A DNA stretch of 64,000 bases from Zygnema circumcarinatum (GCA_037447605.1 CM074809.1:1331285-1395284), one strand, 5' to 3'; shown: positions 34,129-46,439, counted from the stretch's first letter. Notes: a model not told the origin generated them from the letters alone. Made by a program: numbers and translations.

Positions 34129-34667
34129 TGCCACGTGGCATTCTCCATGACATCTTGTTCAATCCATACTGACGTGGCGAGATCCCATTCGCTAAATCTT
34201 CGTAGCGCGTCACCCAACAGCGGCTCCATGCGGCGGTTTCGGCGTCGGTTTGCACGTGTGAGGGAGCCAAAATGCAGCCCCCTTCGCTCGGCGCCCTCCC
34301 GTGCTTCTGCACGCGTCCGTACAGATCCAGGGACTTTGGCAAGTGCGAGGAACGGCGGAGCATTCGCGATGACACGTGGCAGTGTCCGTACATTGGATCG
34401 TGCACCCCGCCCGGTTTCCTTACCAGAGACTTGCAGAGGCCCTTCCCCCTGCGCCGTACCATTGATTCCAATCCAATGGATGCCAGCCACGTGTGCAATA
34501 CTGCACACATGGCGAGTATCCATTGGAAGTTGCTCGAGCATAGTGTTTCGCAGAGGCAGAAGGTAAGCTTTGTTGGGACTCAGGCAACAGGAAAGCTTGG
34601 AAGTCTGAAGGAAGGAAGGAAGGAGAGGGCGGGAAGGCAGGAGGGCTTGGAAGGGAGCGGAGCAGCC
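34129..34667 (+). promoter_or_regulatory. HPR promoter region with three G-boxes and an inverted repeat
   Basis: CACGTG occurs at 34132, 34373 and 34488, that is 536, 295 and 180 bp before the ATG. The first is the centre of TGCCACGTGGCA, and the third sits in the left arm of a 54-bp imperfect palindrome (34473-34526). Photorespiratory genes in plants are light-regulated and G-boxes bind light-response bZIP/bHLH factors, so this arrangement is functionally plausible; regulation here is inferred. The last 60 bp before the ATG are purine-rich. Confidence 0.55.
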
Positions 34668-37600
34668 ATGGGGAGCAGAGCTTTGCCGGTGGAGGTGAGC
34701 TCTTTGGAAGCCGGGATTTTCCAGTAGGCAGTGTGGCAGCGCTGCAGTTGTGTAGTTTGAGGCACTGCTCTTGAAATGGCGTGCAGAAGGGACTGCACTT
34801 ATGCCTGGCATATTAGGTGCAACTTTCGCTAAACCATCAGTTGCCACCATTGCTTGTTTTTCTGCCAATACCTTGTCTTACTATTTCCATCGTTAGGTAT
34901 TTAGCAAGCCACGGTGGAAACACCCTTTATGTCTCATTCACACGGCCTCTCTACTTGTAGCTCGGGACCGAACTCCCTGTGCCATTGGCTCAAGCTTGAC
35001 GTGATTATTCTTTAGATTCCAGAGCTTCGTTTTTAGTTTGAAGTCGTCGAGCGCCTTTCAGTGTGTGTCGATGACATTTTGGAATCAGCAATGCAGGCGA
35101 ACTGAGTACCAGACTGTTAATTCTATAACTCGAGAGTAAAACAGTGCATGGTGGTTCGTTTAGTTCTCGTCTTCAAGGGAACTTGGTTAACTCTGACAAG
35201 TTTGGTTTTCCATTGCACAAGCTTCGTCTCGCTCAAACCATGATTTCTCAGGAGCGTTCCGTATTTATCCACATATACTGGCAAACGCTTGTAGGAGGCA
35301 CATCAGGTCGTCCAGAAACAATAGTGTGACATAGGTTTAGCTTCTTAAATCAGTAGCAGCCTGACTGCTTCATTAATTGTTCGTCTTGGCTGCTGCCGGG
35401 ATTTGGATTTTGAGAGACTAATGACAGTCAAGTAAATTCGCCTTTTGCATTTGGGTTCATGAAATCTTGCTGGAGCGTATCGGTTTGAATCCAATGTGTG
35501 TGTAAGATTTGGGTATCAAAATAGCAGCTACAATGTTATTTTTGGCTTCAGTATGTAAAGTTAATTACTAAAAAAACTAGTAATGCTGGCCCATTTTCTT
35601 TCGTACAATAATCGTGCTTACACTATCTATTTGGTTTCGTTTTTTATCATTCACAAATGCAGTCGTTCACACCAAAGTAGAGTATCATGGTCTGGCCGTG
35701 CTCAGACATATTGCTGGCGTGGCAGGTTAAAAATCCAGGTGGCAAATTCCGTGTGGTGTCAACGAAGCCTATGCCTGGATCTCGCTGGGTTGACCTTCTT
35801 ACTGCTGCTGGTATTAGATTGGAGGTGCATCCTTCCCTCCCCTTTGACTTTCGCAGATTGCATGTAGGCCATTCAAGCAACTGTAGATGAGCACTTTTTT
35901 TCCCATTTCATGTGCGCATTTTACACCTTTTCCCTAATGCTCTGCGTTTAAGCTTTTAATCTTCCAATGGGGATGCATGCACAGATTTGCACAGCAAAGA
36001 AGACAATTCTGAGTGAAGAGGACATCCTTTCTCTCATCGGCAACCGCTGTGATGGCGTCATCGGGCAGGTCATTCACTTTCTGAGCCATTTGATCACTTC
36101 CTGCCATCTTTTTAAAGGTTATTGCTGAATTAATTATGAAGGCATCATTCTAAGTGGCTGTGCACTCGAGTATGCCTTCTGCAGCTTACAGAAAAATGGG
36201 CAGATAAGCTGTTCTCTGCCCTGGCCCGCGCTGGTGGAAAAGCGTACAGTAATATGGCTGTGGGATACGACAATGTCGACGTTGCTGCAGCTACTCGCCA
36301 TGGCATTGCTGTTGGAAATACACCGGTGAGGACTTGCGGCATTTACAGCACAGAAAGCTCCGAAGGCATTTCTTTTTTTCGCTAACATATTCTTCGTCAC
36401 TGAAAACGAAGGGGTTTGCAAAGAAGCCATGTAGAGTAACATGCATTATTCAAGATGCAAAATCTGATAAGCATCCTCAGCTTATTGTCTTGTTGGTGTT
36501 GCTGATGCGGTGTTGTGGCAGGGAGTGCTGACAGAAACCACTGCAGAGCTTGCAGCAGCCCTCACAATGGCAGCTGCTCGCCGAGTGGTTGAGGCAGACG
36601 ACTTCATGCGTGCAGGCAAATATGATGGCTGGCTTCCCACAATGTGCCTACTTACTTCCTTACATTTGCTACCTTTATCTGCGAGTCGAGGTTGCTGCTG
36701 GACTGGAATTCAGGACTTTTATTTCCTTATCTTTAAGGGATTTTGTGAGGGTTTGTGAGCTGGCTTGTGTTTCTGAGTGAGCATTCTCGACTGGACAGGT
36801 TCGTGGGGAACTTGCTGAAGGGCCAGACAGTTGGCATTATCGGAGCTGGCCGTATTGGCAGCGCATATGCGCGCATGATGGTGAGGCTTCATCCTTCTCA
36901 ATCTGGGGAGATGAAATTGCATCAATGAAATAGAAATAGTTGACTTTTTATTGAACCCTTTCGTATCTCAGAAAATGAGAAAGAAGGTGTGTTCAGGAAA
37001 TGTGAATGTGTGTGCAGGTAGAAGGATTCAAGATGAATGTCATTTACTATGACCTCTATCAATCAGGCAGGCTGGAGAAGTTTGTATCAGGTCAGCATCG
37101 CTCATCCTCGCGAAGTTCAAATCGCTGGAATTCTTCTGCACGCTGGAGTGACTGACCACCCTCTGCATTTTATTCACACACGTAGTAGCCTTGTCTATTT
37201 GGAAAAGGACATCCTTCTGTCAGTTTGCCTTCTAAGTTTCTGAGTTCGAGATTCCATTGGACTATCACTTGGGCAGCATATGGAGCGTTTTTGCAGTCGC
37301 AAGGGGAGGCACCAGTCACATGGAAGCGAGCCAGCTCGCCAGAGGAGGTTTTGCGTGAGGCTGACGTGGTGCGATTCTCACCATTTTGCATCATCTGTTC
37401 TGGGAAATCTTTTTGGACTCATGGTGTCTGCACGTTTTATCAGCGAAGTCAATCTTTGAACAGCGTGAGAATAGGGATGGCAATGCAGGTGAGCTTACAT
37501 CCAGTGTTGGATAAAACAACATTTCACCTTATTGACTCGCGTCGGCTCGCCATGATGAAAAAGGTGGGACAGCCTTGTACACTTTGGATTCCAATTTTTT

Positions 37601-38893
37601 GCAGTTCTATTTTAGATAGTACCCATTCTGGGGCATACTTTTCTACATATGCAGAACAGCAGGCCTACTAACCTCACTGCTCACTGGTATTCTTCCTGAA
37701 TACCAGCTTGTATGCTAACCACTTCTTTAAGGCGAGCAGGATGCTATTTTGGTGAACTGCAGCCGGGGGCCTGTTGTTGACGAGGTGGCCCTTGTGGAGC
37801 ATCTCAAGCACAATCCTATGTTCCGTGCAGGCCTTGATGTATTTGAGGTATGAATCAAACTTGAAGAAATTGACAGCGTACAGCTTTAGATTCGTGTATG
37901 GGTTAGAATTAGCAGAGATGATAGAGTTGCCAGGAAAGACGGGATTGTGAGTGTGTAAAGAAAGTGTTTTCGGAGTATCTAGCCAATTAGAGTTGTAAAT
38001 AAGGAATGAAGGAATAACAAAACATTATGTCCTTATCTGTAACCGTCCCAATGTCTGGATGGTGCAGGATGAGCCCTACATGAAGCCCGGTCTCGGGGAG
38101 CTGCCCAATGTGGTGGTGGTGCCTCATATTGCATCTGCCTCAGTGGTCGGTCCCATTGAACCTTTTGAACTGTTGCTTACTCTTGAGTTGTAGACACTCC
38201 CTTAAGGCTGCTTAGCTTCTGCCTATGAATAGACCGCATTTGCTTTTGACGCGAATAGGGGAATTGAAAGGGCATTCGATGGAGCTTTCAGCATAGCTGA
38301 CATGTCTGGGAGCTGTTGGGCGCAGTGGACACGATCCGGCATGGCCACACTCGCAGCACTAAATGTTGCGGTAAGACTGCCCGTAGTGTTGATGATGAAA
38401 GACGAGCCAATGGAATACACTGCCAAGAAAATCATGTACTTCTAAATTGTTATGACTCGCATACATTATTTGTTGAAAGTATAATGACACTGCTTGGTGT
38501 GATAAGGTTCTGGAAACAGACAGTAACGACGGGGCACGTCCATTTCTGCCCTGTGTCAAGCGTCCCGTGTCTTAAATCACTTCTTTGGAAGCGTGCAGGG
38601 AGTGATCAAGGGCCATGGAGTATGGCACAACGCAAATGACATCAGCCCTTTCGTCGATGAAAATAGGCTGCCTCCACCAGCTTGCCCAAGCATTGTGAAC
38701 GCCAAAGCCATTGGTGAGCATCTGGCAAAAAGGCCTCGCCTCTCCGTCGGTGACTTGGACATTATAGATCATCGGTCTGCTTTTGGTGGAAGAAAACTGA
38801 ACTCTTTCAACAAGTCTATAATTCTCATGACTAATGTATTGGAGAGGGTTATTGCCAGGTTTGACAACGAGTTCGCCTCCATCAAAACTATGA
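34668..38893 (+). CDS. HPR1: Peroxisomal NADH-dependent hydroxypyruvate reductase
   Basis: Reduces hydroxypyruvate to glycerate in photorespiration, inside peroxisomes. Fourteen exons close in frame: 34668-34694, 35726-35824, 35985-36068, 36185-36325, 36522-36643, 36799-36880, 37018-37090, 37277-37368, 37489-37563, 37740-37847, 38068-38142, 38326-38370, 38599-38713, 38859-38893 (390 aa, family about 386). The first exon encodes only MGSRALPVE. D-2-hydroxyacid dehydrogenase landmarks: the NAD-binding loop GAGRIGSAYARMM, the catalytic Arg in VNCSRGPVVDEVAL, Glu in DVFEDEPYMKPG, and His in VVPHIASAS. The last 35-nt exon supplies LTTSSPPSKL, ending in the PTS1 tripeptide SKL. The family Lys after SAS is missing at the exon 11/12 junction. 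Neighbouring genes are functionally unrelated. Confidence 0.97.
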
Positions 38894-40818
38894 GGAGTTC
38901 CTGTAGTGTACATTCGTCACTTTGGTCAGCCAGTAGCCATCCAACCAGGCTGGCAGCCAACAGCTGACATGTAAACATACAGGAAGAACTGGATCAGCAG
39001 CCAAGATTGTAATTTTGTCGTTTTTTTCCTTAGAAGAAAGTTTATGGTGTTATTTGATAGGTATGTGTGTTACTGCACAAGCAGCAGCTGACACTGCTAC
39101 ATGTTTAGCTTTATGCAGTCACTCTGTAATCACTACTCCATGAGAAATACGAGGCTTACAACGTGTTTTTTACGGATGTGTCGATTGCCTACTCCTGAGG
39201 ACGAAAGTCTTGTTCATTATTTGTGCAGGAAAGTCCTCAAGACGGACCCAATTGCCACACTGGGATGGGTGGGTGTGATGGGGATAGAAAAAGTGAGGGG
39301 GGGGGACGAGAAAAAGGCAAAGGGGGGAGGGCACTACAGAATAGGAGAGGGAGGCTCCCTCTCCTACTGGGGAAGCGGGAACAAGGGCAGGGGAGGGAGG
39401 GGAAAGGAGAGGGGGGACAAAGGGGAGAAACGGAGGAACTGAAGGGTGGGCGAGGAAGGTGCGGGTAGGGGGAAACGAGAGCAGAGGGGGGAGAAGACAG
39501 AGGGGTGAAGACAGTAGGGCTGGAAGAAACGGGGAGGGGGAAGGGGAATGGAAAGAGGCGCGGATAAGAGAGAGAGGCCGAGCCCCCCAACAAAGCGCTA
39601 CAACCGCACTTTGCGAGCATGCCCAGAAGGGCGCCCACCAAAAGGATTGCGACGGACTAAAAAATGGGACTTGCACCAGAAGCACTCCCCAAAGAAAAAG
39701 CAAGACCCCTCCAAAGCCGAACAGAAGCAACAGCGCGAGGTAAAGCCAATACTTGGGAACAAGGAGAAAGCATCAGCGAGAGGTCGCCATGTGGCAGCAA
39801 CGACGATAACAAAGGGCCTTACTTGTCCTCGTCGCCACCAGTTCGCTTGCCTCGCCCAGTCACCCTGCTGCCTTCCCTCTCGCCCCCCCTCACCCATCCG
39901 ACCCTCTCCCGCTGTCCCGCCCTATTTCCCCACCTCACTCCCTCCCTTTCCCCCTCCTCCCCCCCTCCTCCCCCCCTCCCCTTTGTGCCTTCCCTCCCTC
40001 CCCTCCCTCCCTCCCTCCCCTCCCTCCCCTCCTCCCTTCCNNNNNNNNNNCCCCCCTTCCTCCCCCCCCCTTCCTCCCCCCCCCTTCCTCCCCCCCTTCC
40101 TCCCCTCCCTCCCTTCTCAAAGCACCTTGCCGTGGCGATTACCACGTGTACAAACACTGTTCACGTGGCAAACCACCATTGGATGAGGCTAGACCACAGC
40201 GGAGAATTGGACTTTTTCGACGATTCGTACGGATCGGCATCCAAAAAATCTTGTGAGACCAGGAAAGTGATTTATTTGGACTGCCCTTTTTAAAGAAAAA
40301 AACTTTACCAATACGGTACTTGCCAAAACTGAAATCTACCGTACGACATCGTACGGTCCATTTTCGTACATTTATAAAAACTTGAATTGAAGGGCAGCCA
40401 ACAAGAAGGTTCTAAAAAGCGTTGTTTTCAACGATGTTTTGATATTTTTCTTTCATAATCGGACGATTTTCAGCTGCCGAGACATTTCGGGCTGCAAAGT
40501 CGCTACACTTTTGGTCCTCCTTTCATTTTGTCGCCCAGCACCGCAGAGCGAAAGCCGCCCAGCAGGCCTTCCGCCCGCAGGCCTTCCTGCGCTTCCAGAG
40601 AGTGGCTGCTTCAGCGCTGAGCTTGTGCTGGTTGGGCCATGGCCTCGATGGGAGCTGGAAGGAGCTCATAGCAGGTGAAGGGATGGCTGTCAGGACTGCT
40701 TTAAAGCAAGCCGGCAGTTGCGCAGCAAGGCGCATGTGAAGGTCTGCCGGATTCATTGAGTGCGTACAACATTTGAGCTTTTTTTTGCTTGTAGCACGGA
40801 TCCACTCGTCGGTTCCTC
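38894..40818. other. Intergenic region with purine and pyrimidine tracts and an assembly gap
   Basis: No gene is seen. Bases 39285-39560 are G/A-rich on the plus strand; 39870-40115 are almost pure C/T with poly-C runs, interrupted by ten Ns at 40041-40050. CACGTG elements at 40143 and 40162 and a TACGG cluster at 40314-40372 lie 450-680 bp before the PP2C start. Long frames on both strands in the tracts are composition artefacts. An open stretch at 40520-40680 ending in a good donor (GCAG|GTGAAG) could be a noncoding 5' exon of the PP2C gene. Confidence 0.5.
40041..40050. other. Assembly gap (10 N)
   Basis: Ten Ns in the middle of a C/T-only tract. Probably a repeat that sequencing or assembly could not resolve; its true length is unknown. 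Confidence 0.98.
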
Positions 40819-43800
40819 ATGCAGGCTGTTTCATCAGTGACTAGCATGCCGCCTTTCCACAACGTGCTAAAATTTGCTCAGAGGAGTCAGGGATGCCCTC
40901 AGGGGGTTTCTTTTGGAGGATGCCATGGCGCCACCCTCAGCCAGTCTTCTAGCCCCGCCATGCCCCCTGCCAGGGTCCTAAGTGCTGCCGAGACTGTGTC
41001 GCGGTGCTTTGCCACGCCCTCTCTTCATGGCTCTGTCTGGCCACACCGGCCGCAGCCTGGTGGTGCACTTTTGGCGGAAGCTGTGGACACTGTGTCAGCT
41101 GCTAGCAGAGGAAAAGGAGGAGCAAGTGCAGTATATCGCAAACACAGCAGTGGGAAACAGCTCTGCAGCTTTTCATTCCCCATTGCAGTGGGTTTTGTGC
41201 ATAACGAGGGTATTCTGGCAAGGAGTGATAGCGAGAGGGGTAAGGATAGGAATCGGCATAGGGAACACTGTCGAAGCAGAGGCTCGAGCTTGAACGATAT
41301 TCACCGCTCCTTTTCGTATCATTTCTTTCAATCTCCCTGGGCAAGTGTTTCTGCATTTGGAGGAGATTCTTTTTCTAGACTTTTGCATGATATCCGTTCT
41401 TCAAGAGGCGATGCAGCAGGGCCTGGTGTGGTCACCTGCAGAACAGTACCGGACGAAGAAGAGCAGTGTCGGGAGGCAGAGGGGCGAGGGTAAGCCAGAA
41501 CCATCCACTCACCTCTGTTGACTCTCCGGCCATCTTCGGATTCTATCTACGCCACATTTTCTTGCGAGAACAAAATGACTTTTTCCGCTATAGATAATCA
41601 GTGGGTGATTAGTTAAACTTGTTGGAAATAAAGACACTGTGACTGTTTGTTCCGGTCATTTAGAGTTTTTCACTTTCGATTTTGAGACTCCTGCCTACCT
41701 GTGTGCGGATCGATGCGCATGATTGTGGTTAGAAGCTCCAGGTGACCATAATGAAATCCTCTGCTTCTCTTATCTTCCCTTGTATTTCTGTAGTCGCATT
41801 CTGAATAGGTTTTGGGCTGTAGGTTATTATTCTGCATTGAATCTTATTTTTGTCAACTTTTTCACATGCATTTCAACAGCTTTAAGAGCCAGATTAGACC
41901 ATTTTCTGTATTTTGGCGGTCTAAGTTTACAGTACAGGAGTTCAGCAAAATTTTCTACCTTGACCTAAACATTGATCTTATTTGGTTACCCCCTGCAGTG
42001 TGTGAAGCATGCGATGACGCACTGCACATGATCATGTAATTAAGACGGTTTACTATTTATATGGTGGCAGGAATGTTGCTTCTGACAAAAAATTGCGACT
42101 CAGCTCAGGAGCTTGCTGCTTACCGCATCCAGACAAAGTCGATAAAGGTGGTGAAGATGCACATTTTATCTGCTCGGACATCCAAGCCGTCGGAGTTGCG
42201 GATGGTGTGGGAGGCTGGGCAGATGTTGGTGTCGATGCCGGGCTTTATGCTCGCGAGCTCATGAGTCAATCGGCAAAGGCACTGGCCGAGGAGCCTCTGG
42301 GGGCGATAGATCCTGAAAGAGTCCTGAAGAAGGCGCATGCAGAGACAAAGTGCCGAGGGTCTTCTACAGCATGCATACTCATTCTTTCTGACGGAGTGAG
42401 AATCTTGCTGAGCATCCAACACTGCGCTTGTCCATTTGCTGTGCACATCTTCTTTATGGACCCTTTTTGGGACCATCTGATTAGTCTGTTGTTAAGTAGA
42501 ACTCTTGCAGTCTGGACAACTAGTTCAGCGGATCAAGGCGTTAGCATCCCTACTAGTCAAACTAAACGAGCTGCCACAATACTGAGAATTGCCTGCTCTA
42601 GCAAACTTCCGTCTTTACTATTGCACTTCTCCTATCGCTTTTGCGTGTAACTGTGGAGCTATTTCTGCAGATGCTTTATGGTTGCGGAGTTGATTGGACT
42701 TCTCGATTCTTGAGTTATTTTTTCTGATCTTATTTTTGCATGTAGCATGACAGTCAGTCGATTTGCTTTTGTCCTTTCCCGTTTGATTGGCTTTTGAGTT
42801 CGTTTACTCGTTTCCTGGCATCGTACTGGTTCGAAAAGTTTACGTACGCTCAAATAGTTTCTGGCTGGCTACCCGTCACTTGCCTAACATTTGAAGCCCT
42901 CTCACGGGTGTTGATACTGTGCGTAGTAATGTTTCACAATTTTCACACTGCCCTTTTTTGTCCTTGACCATAATTAATTGTTTGTGTATTTTTGCGCAGG
43001 CGTTGCAGGCGGCAAATGTAGGTGATAGTGGGTTTGTCGTTATACGGAATGGACGCACTCTCTTCAAATCTCCTCCTCAGCAGCATACATTTAATTTCCC
43101 ATACCAGCTTGGCAGTGAAGCAGGAGATCCTCCTGAATGTGTAGAGGTCAGCACCGTGCCTTTAACTGCTACAGTTACAGTTAACTTTGCAATGTAGTTG
43201 CAAAATATTTTCAAAAAGAGAACTTGTTGTGCTTGTTTGGAGTGTTTATACTTTTATGGTCAAACTCTTAGTCTCAATGTTAATGTCTGTAGGTCTCAGC
43301 TCAACTTTATGTCGGAAGTCTACCACAAGTGGTTGACGTTTCTTTTTAGGTCGTTATGTGGTTTATCATATCGTTTTGGGCGTCGTCGATTGAATCATTC
43401 CAGGAGCCGCAGTTGACTTGAGTCCGTCAGATGCATTTGTATTGTTAGTTTAGTATACAAAAACTGCAATTTCTGGAGGCATGGATTGTTGAGAATGTGA
43501 AATAGTTCCTCTCAGTTTTCTTTCTTTCTAGGATCATATTGGAGAGTCCAGAAGTCTCTTTGTTTTTCCGATTCGTTTTGCTTCCGATTCGTTCGAGGGA
43601 AATGCCCATGCATTGCAATGACTATGCCAGTGTTTTCTTTAGTGATCCAGTAACAAGCCGTACGTCCGGTCCTAAGGGTAGTATGAGGCATTGCAGTAGG
43701 AGGTTACGCATCTCCTTTCCATTCCTTTCACCTTTTTACACTCGATTTCTATATGCTTTGTTCGGCCACTTTCTCTAAGTCGTCCTAGGCAAAGTCGGCT

Positions 43801-44219
43801 ACACCAAACAGCTGTTAATGTTCTTGAAACTCTCAATGTTTTTTCAGTGATCAGATTGACAAATCTAAATCCAACGAAAGCTGTTTTTCTCTGCATTTCA
43901 CCTGACCTTGACTTCCTGTTTGCAGCTGTACGAGCTGCCAGTCGTTGCGGGAGATGTGCTGGTCCTTGGCACGGACGGCCTCTTTGACAACGTGTTTGAC
44001 AGTGAGATCAACAGCGTGGTGATGCATTCTGTGAAGGCGGGATGGTCGCCGCGGGACACGGCGGAGCAGATTGCAGCAGTGGCCCGCCTTAGGGCGAACG
44101 ATCCCATGCGGATGTCGCCCTTCTCTCGCGCAGCTCAGGACGCAGGGTACCGCTACTGGGGCGGAAAGATGGATGATATTACTGTCGTGGTTTCCTATGT
44201 AACTGCTGCCAAAGTGTGA
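40819..44219 (+). CDS. PP2C-type protein phosphatase, organelle type
   Basis: Mg/Mn-dependent Ser/Thr phosphatase. Four exons close in frame: 40819-41489, 42071-42395, 43000-43146, 43926-44219 (478 aa). The first 223 residues are low-complexity, Ser/Arg/Pro-rich with few acidic residues at the start (MQAVSSVTSMPPFHNVLKF), consistent with an organellar targeting region. The catalytic domain follows: GACCLPHPDKVDKGGEDAHF, VGVADGVGGWADVGVDAG, AANVGDSGFVVIRNG, VLVLGTDGLFDNVFDSEI, and KMDDITVVVSYV, which together supply the metal-binding Asp residues. It resembles the plant subgroup with GVADGVGGW (PP2C26/55/80-like; PP2C26 is the photosystem II core phosphatase PBCP). Which member is orthologous is not decided. 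The start is uncertain, since a 5' intron could end at the CAG just after this ATG. Confidence 0.88.
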
Positions 44220-46439
44220 TGTGGGGTGGCAGACTGATGTGGAAACTTGTAAAGGGGATGAGGAGGCTGGTGCTGAGGCAAGGAATCTCTCGCGATTCGT
44301 TGAAGGCTGTGTTGGGCTCAAAATGAGCGCGGCTGAGCGAGCAGATGCCTTGAGAGGACCTGTCGGCAATGTCAACGAGGGCAATCGCAGAGTATGCGGC
44401 TCATGTTGGGCTGCGGGCTCAGGCTATGGGAGTAGCCAGATATTGTCGGCTGGGAGTACTATAGCTTCTTTGTTCAGGATTATATATTCCATGAGGGATA
44501 GGGCATAGTTCCAGTGATTTTATTGGTATATGGGGAGCGTGAGTGACCTGTACTGTGGTGTCTCTGCACTCGGCCAAGTGTAAGGTGGGTGAGTGACCAA
44601 GTACTGGGTCCACAGCGGATGTGATCGTGTACAGCGTGAACTCATGCATCAATTGCAGGCCGACGTTGCTCCTCGCCTTGCTCTTGTTTGTTCCCATGGT
44701 CCCATGTATGCTCTGTAGCTTACTCGAATGAAATCGGAGACACTCTCGTCCGACCTGTCTAAACAAGAAAACTAAGACTAACTAAACTAACCATGTTTTT
44801 AAGAGGAAACATGGTCTTCCCTCCACACACTGCACAGGAATATAACCCATTTCCATAGTACTTCTGGAGCCCATGCGACCATTCCCTCCCTCCCCATGCC
44901 TCTGTCCATGGCCCCCATGTCCCCCCCCCCCTTCCCCATGTCCATGGCCCCCATGTCGCCCCCCCTCCCTATGTCCATGCCCATGGCCTCCATGTCCCCC
45001 CCCTCCCCATGTTCGTCTATGGCCCCCATGTCCGCCCCCCTCCCAATGCCCAAGTCCATGGCCCCCATGTCCCCCCCCCTCCCCATGTCCATGTCTATGG
45101 CCCCCATGTCCCCCTCCCCATGTCCATGTCCTCCCCCCCCCCCCCTAAGGCAGCGCCAACGGGAGGCGCTTTTGGAAGGGAAGGGGGAGGGGGATGGCGC
45201 CGACAGAGGCAGTGGAGCCGTACAACCGAAAACGACATGAAAGCGTTGGACAGCCACTCCCCGAGTGCCACGTGACTCGCACATGCGAATGTCGGCCCTC
45301 TGGGAAACAAACAGTTGACTGCGCCCCGTCAGGAGGAGACTGGGAAGCTTCCGCGTGGTTGCGGGCAGGGGAGGGCTACAGGTGGGGGCTGTAGCCAGTT
45401 ATAAAGTCTGTAGCGCCATTCACCTTCCAGCAAGCTCTTGTGCTTCTCCTCTCTCCCTTCCTCCCTCCCTCCCTCGCTCGCATCCTCCCACGCTCCTTCT
45501 TTCCATTTCTCGCTTTCTCTCTCTCTCACACACACGCGGAAGCGCGCTTTGCCTGAAAAGGGGCCTTCTTGAGGAGTACTTGAGCCTTTGAAACATTCGC
45601 CGAAGACTCCTGCTCCTGGACAGCTGGCGGTGCAGAGCAGGGTGATGTTTTCTGAACGGAGGTCGTGATGAACAGGACTGGTATTACATAACGCTCCTTC
45701 GTTCGATTATGATCAAATTATTAACGAATGGAAAAAAATACTTTTTAAAAATTAGAATCAGATAAAGTGCATCTCTGGGAAATTAGGGTTCTTGTAGTCT
45801 CATAGACTGCATTGATGAACTCCGTGTCCATACTAAGGGAATGAATGAATGCAGCGGAAGTTATTCAGGATTGAGTCTTTTAACGATCTTAATGCAATGG
45901 CACCGAGTATCACAATGCTGCTAATTAAGGAGAACATTGTAAGAGCCGACCACGCAGGTGACTAAATTTATTATTTGAAGGTGTATGTTGTTTATCGCAC
46001 GAGGGCATAGAATCTTTCACATTGAAGCGTTGTTGTTGTTTGGAATGTGCAACAAGAGAGAAAATTGCAGCGACTTGTTTATGCATAGGTTCTGGTTCAT
46101 GAGCGTTTATTTCCCTCGTGGCGTGCATTGTCACTGCAGTTAAGTGACCTACTCCCTCTCATGTCGCAGGTTGTCCATGCGAGCTATCCCAACCTCACTC
46201 TTCACTACAAGGCAGATACGACTAGTTGGCTCTTTCTCCACAATTGCCTCCTTCTCATCGATGCTCATTCACGCTAGATAATTCTAGGAGGAAATACAGT
46301 AGTTTACTTACCTTCAAATTCAGCAGAAGGGAAGGTACACGCAATGGTAGAGGTAGTTCAAGCGAATCAGACGATAGATGCCCTCTCTGTCCATTCTGGC
46401 TACCCGATTTCCTAAAGACTTGGGAGATTCTTAAAGTAT
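44220..46439. promoter_or_regulatory. Intergenic region upstream of the LRR receptor kinase
   Basis: Includes the PP2C 3' flank and a minisatellite at 44890-45145. A CACGTG G-box at 45269-45274 and a TATAAA at 45400-45405 are 130 bp apart and look like a core promoter, followed by a CT-rich leader. No coding exon was found between this TATA and 46440, but a first small exon or 5' leader intron is possible. Confidence 0.5.
44890..45145. repeat. CCATGTCCATGGCCCCCATG minisatellite
   Basis: Degenerate repeats of CCATGTCC / ATGGCCCCCATG with poly-C spacers. They stay open in several frames on both strands; the minus strand would read as MGAMD-type peptide repeats. No family or splice context supports a gene. 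Confidence 0.85.

Noticed and set aside
34116-34868. Minus-strand open frame of 250 codons upstream of HPR
   Set aside because: It overlaps the HPR promoter and first exon, has no domain, and carries no splice or start support.
37472-37485. TAGGGATGGCAATG resembling a hAT terminus inside an HPR intron
   Set aside because: No matching inverted end or target duplication nearby; a single end is not enough.
38859-38967. Uninterrupted HPR C-terminus reading to 38967 as the main product
   Set aside because: A strong donor at 38714 and an acceptor at 38858 give exactly the family C-terminus with SKL; the open version is kept only as a possible isoform.
39170-39730. Minus-strand Pro/Ser-rich frame of 186 codons
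   Set aside because: Direct product of the purine tract composition.
44799-45284. Minus-strand open frame of 161 codons with MGAMD repeats
   Set aside because: It only translates the CCATG minisatellite; other frames are open too and no gene context exists.
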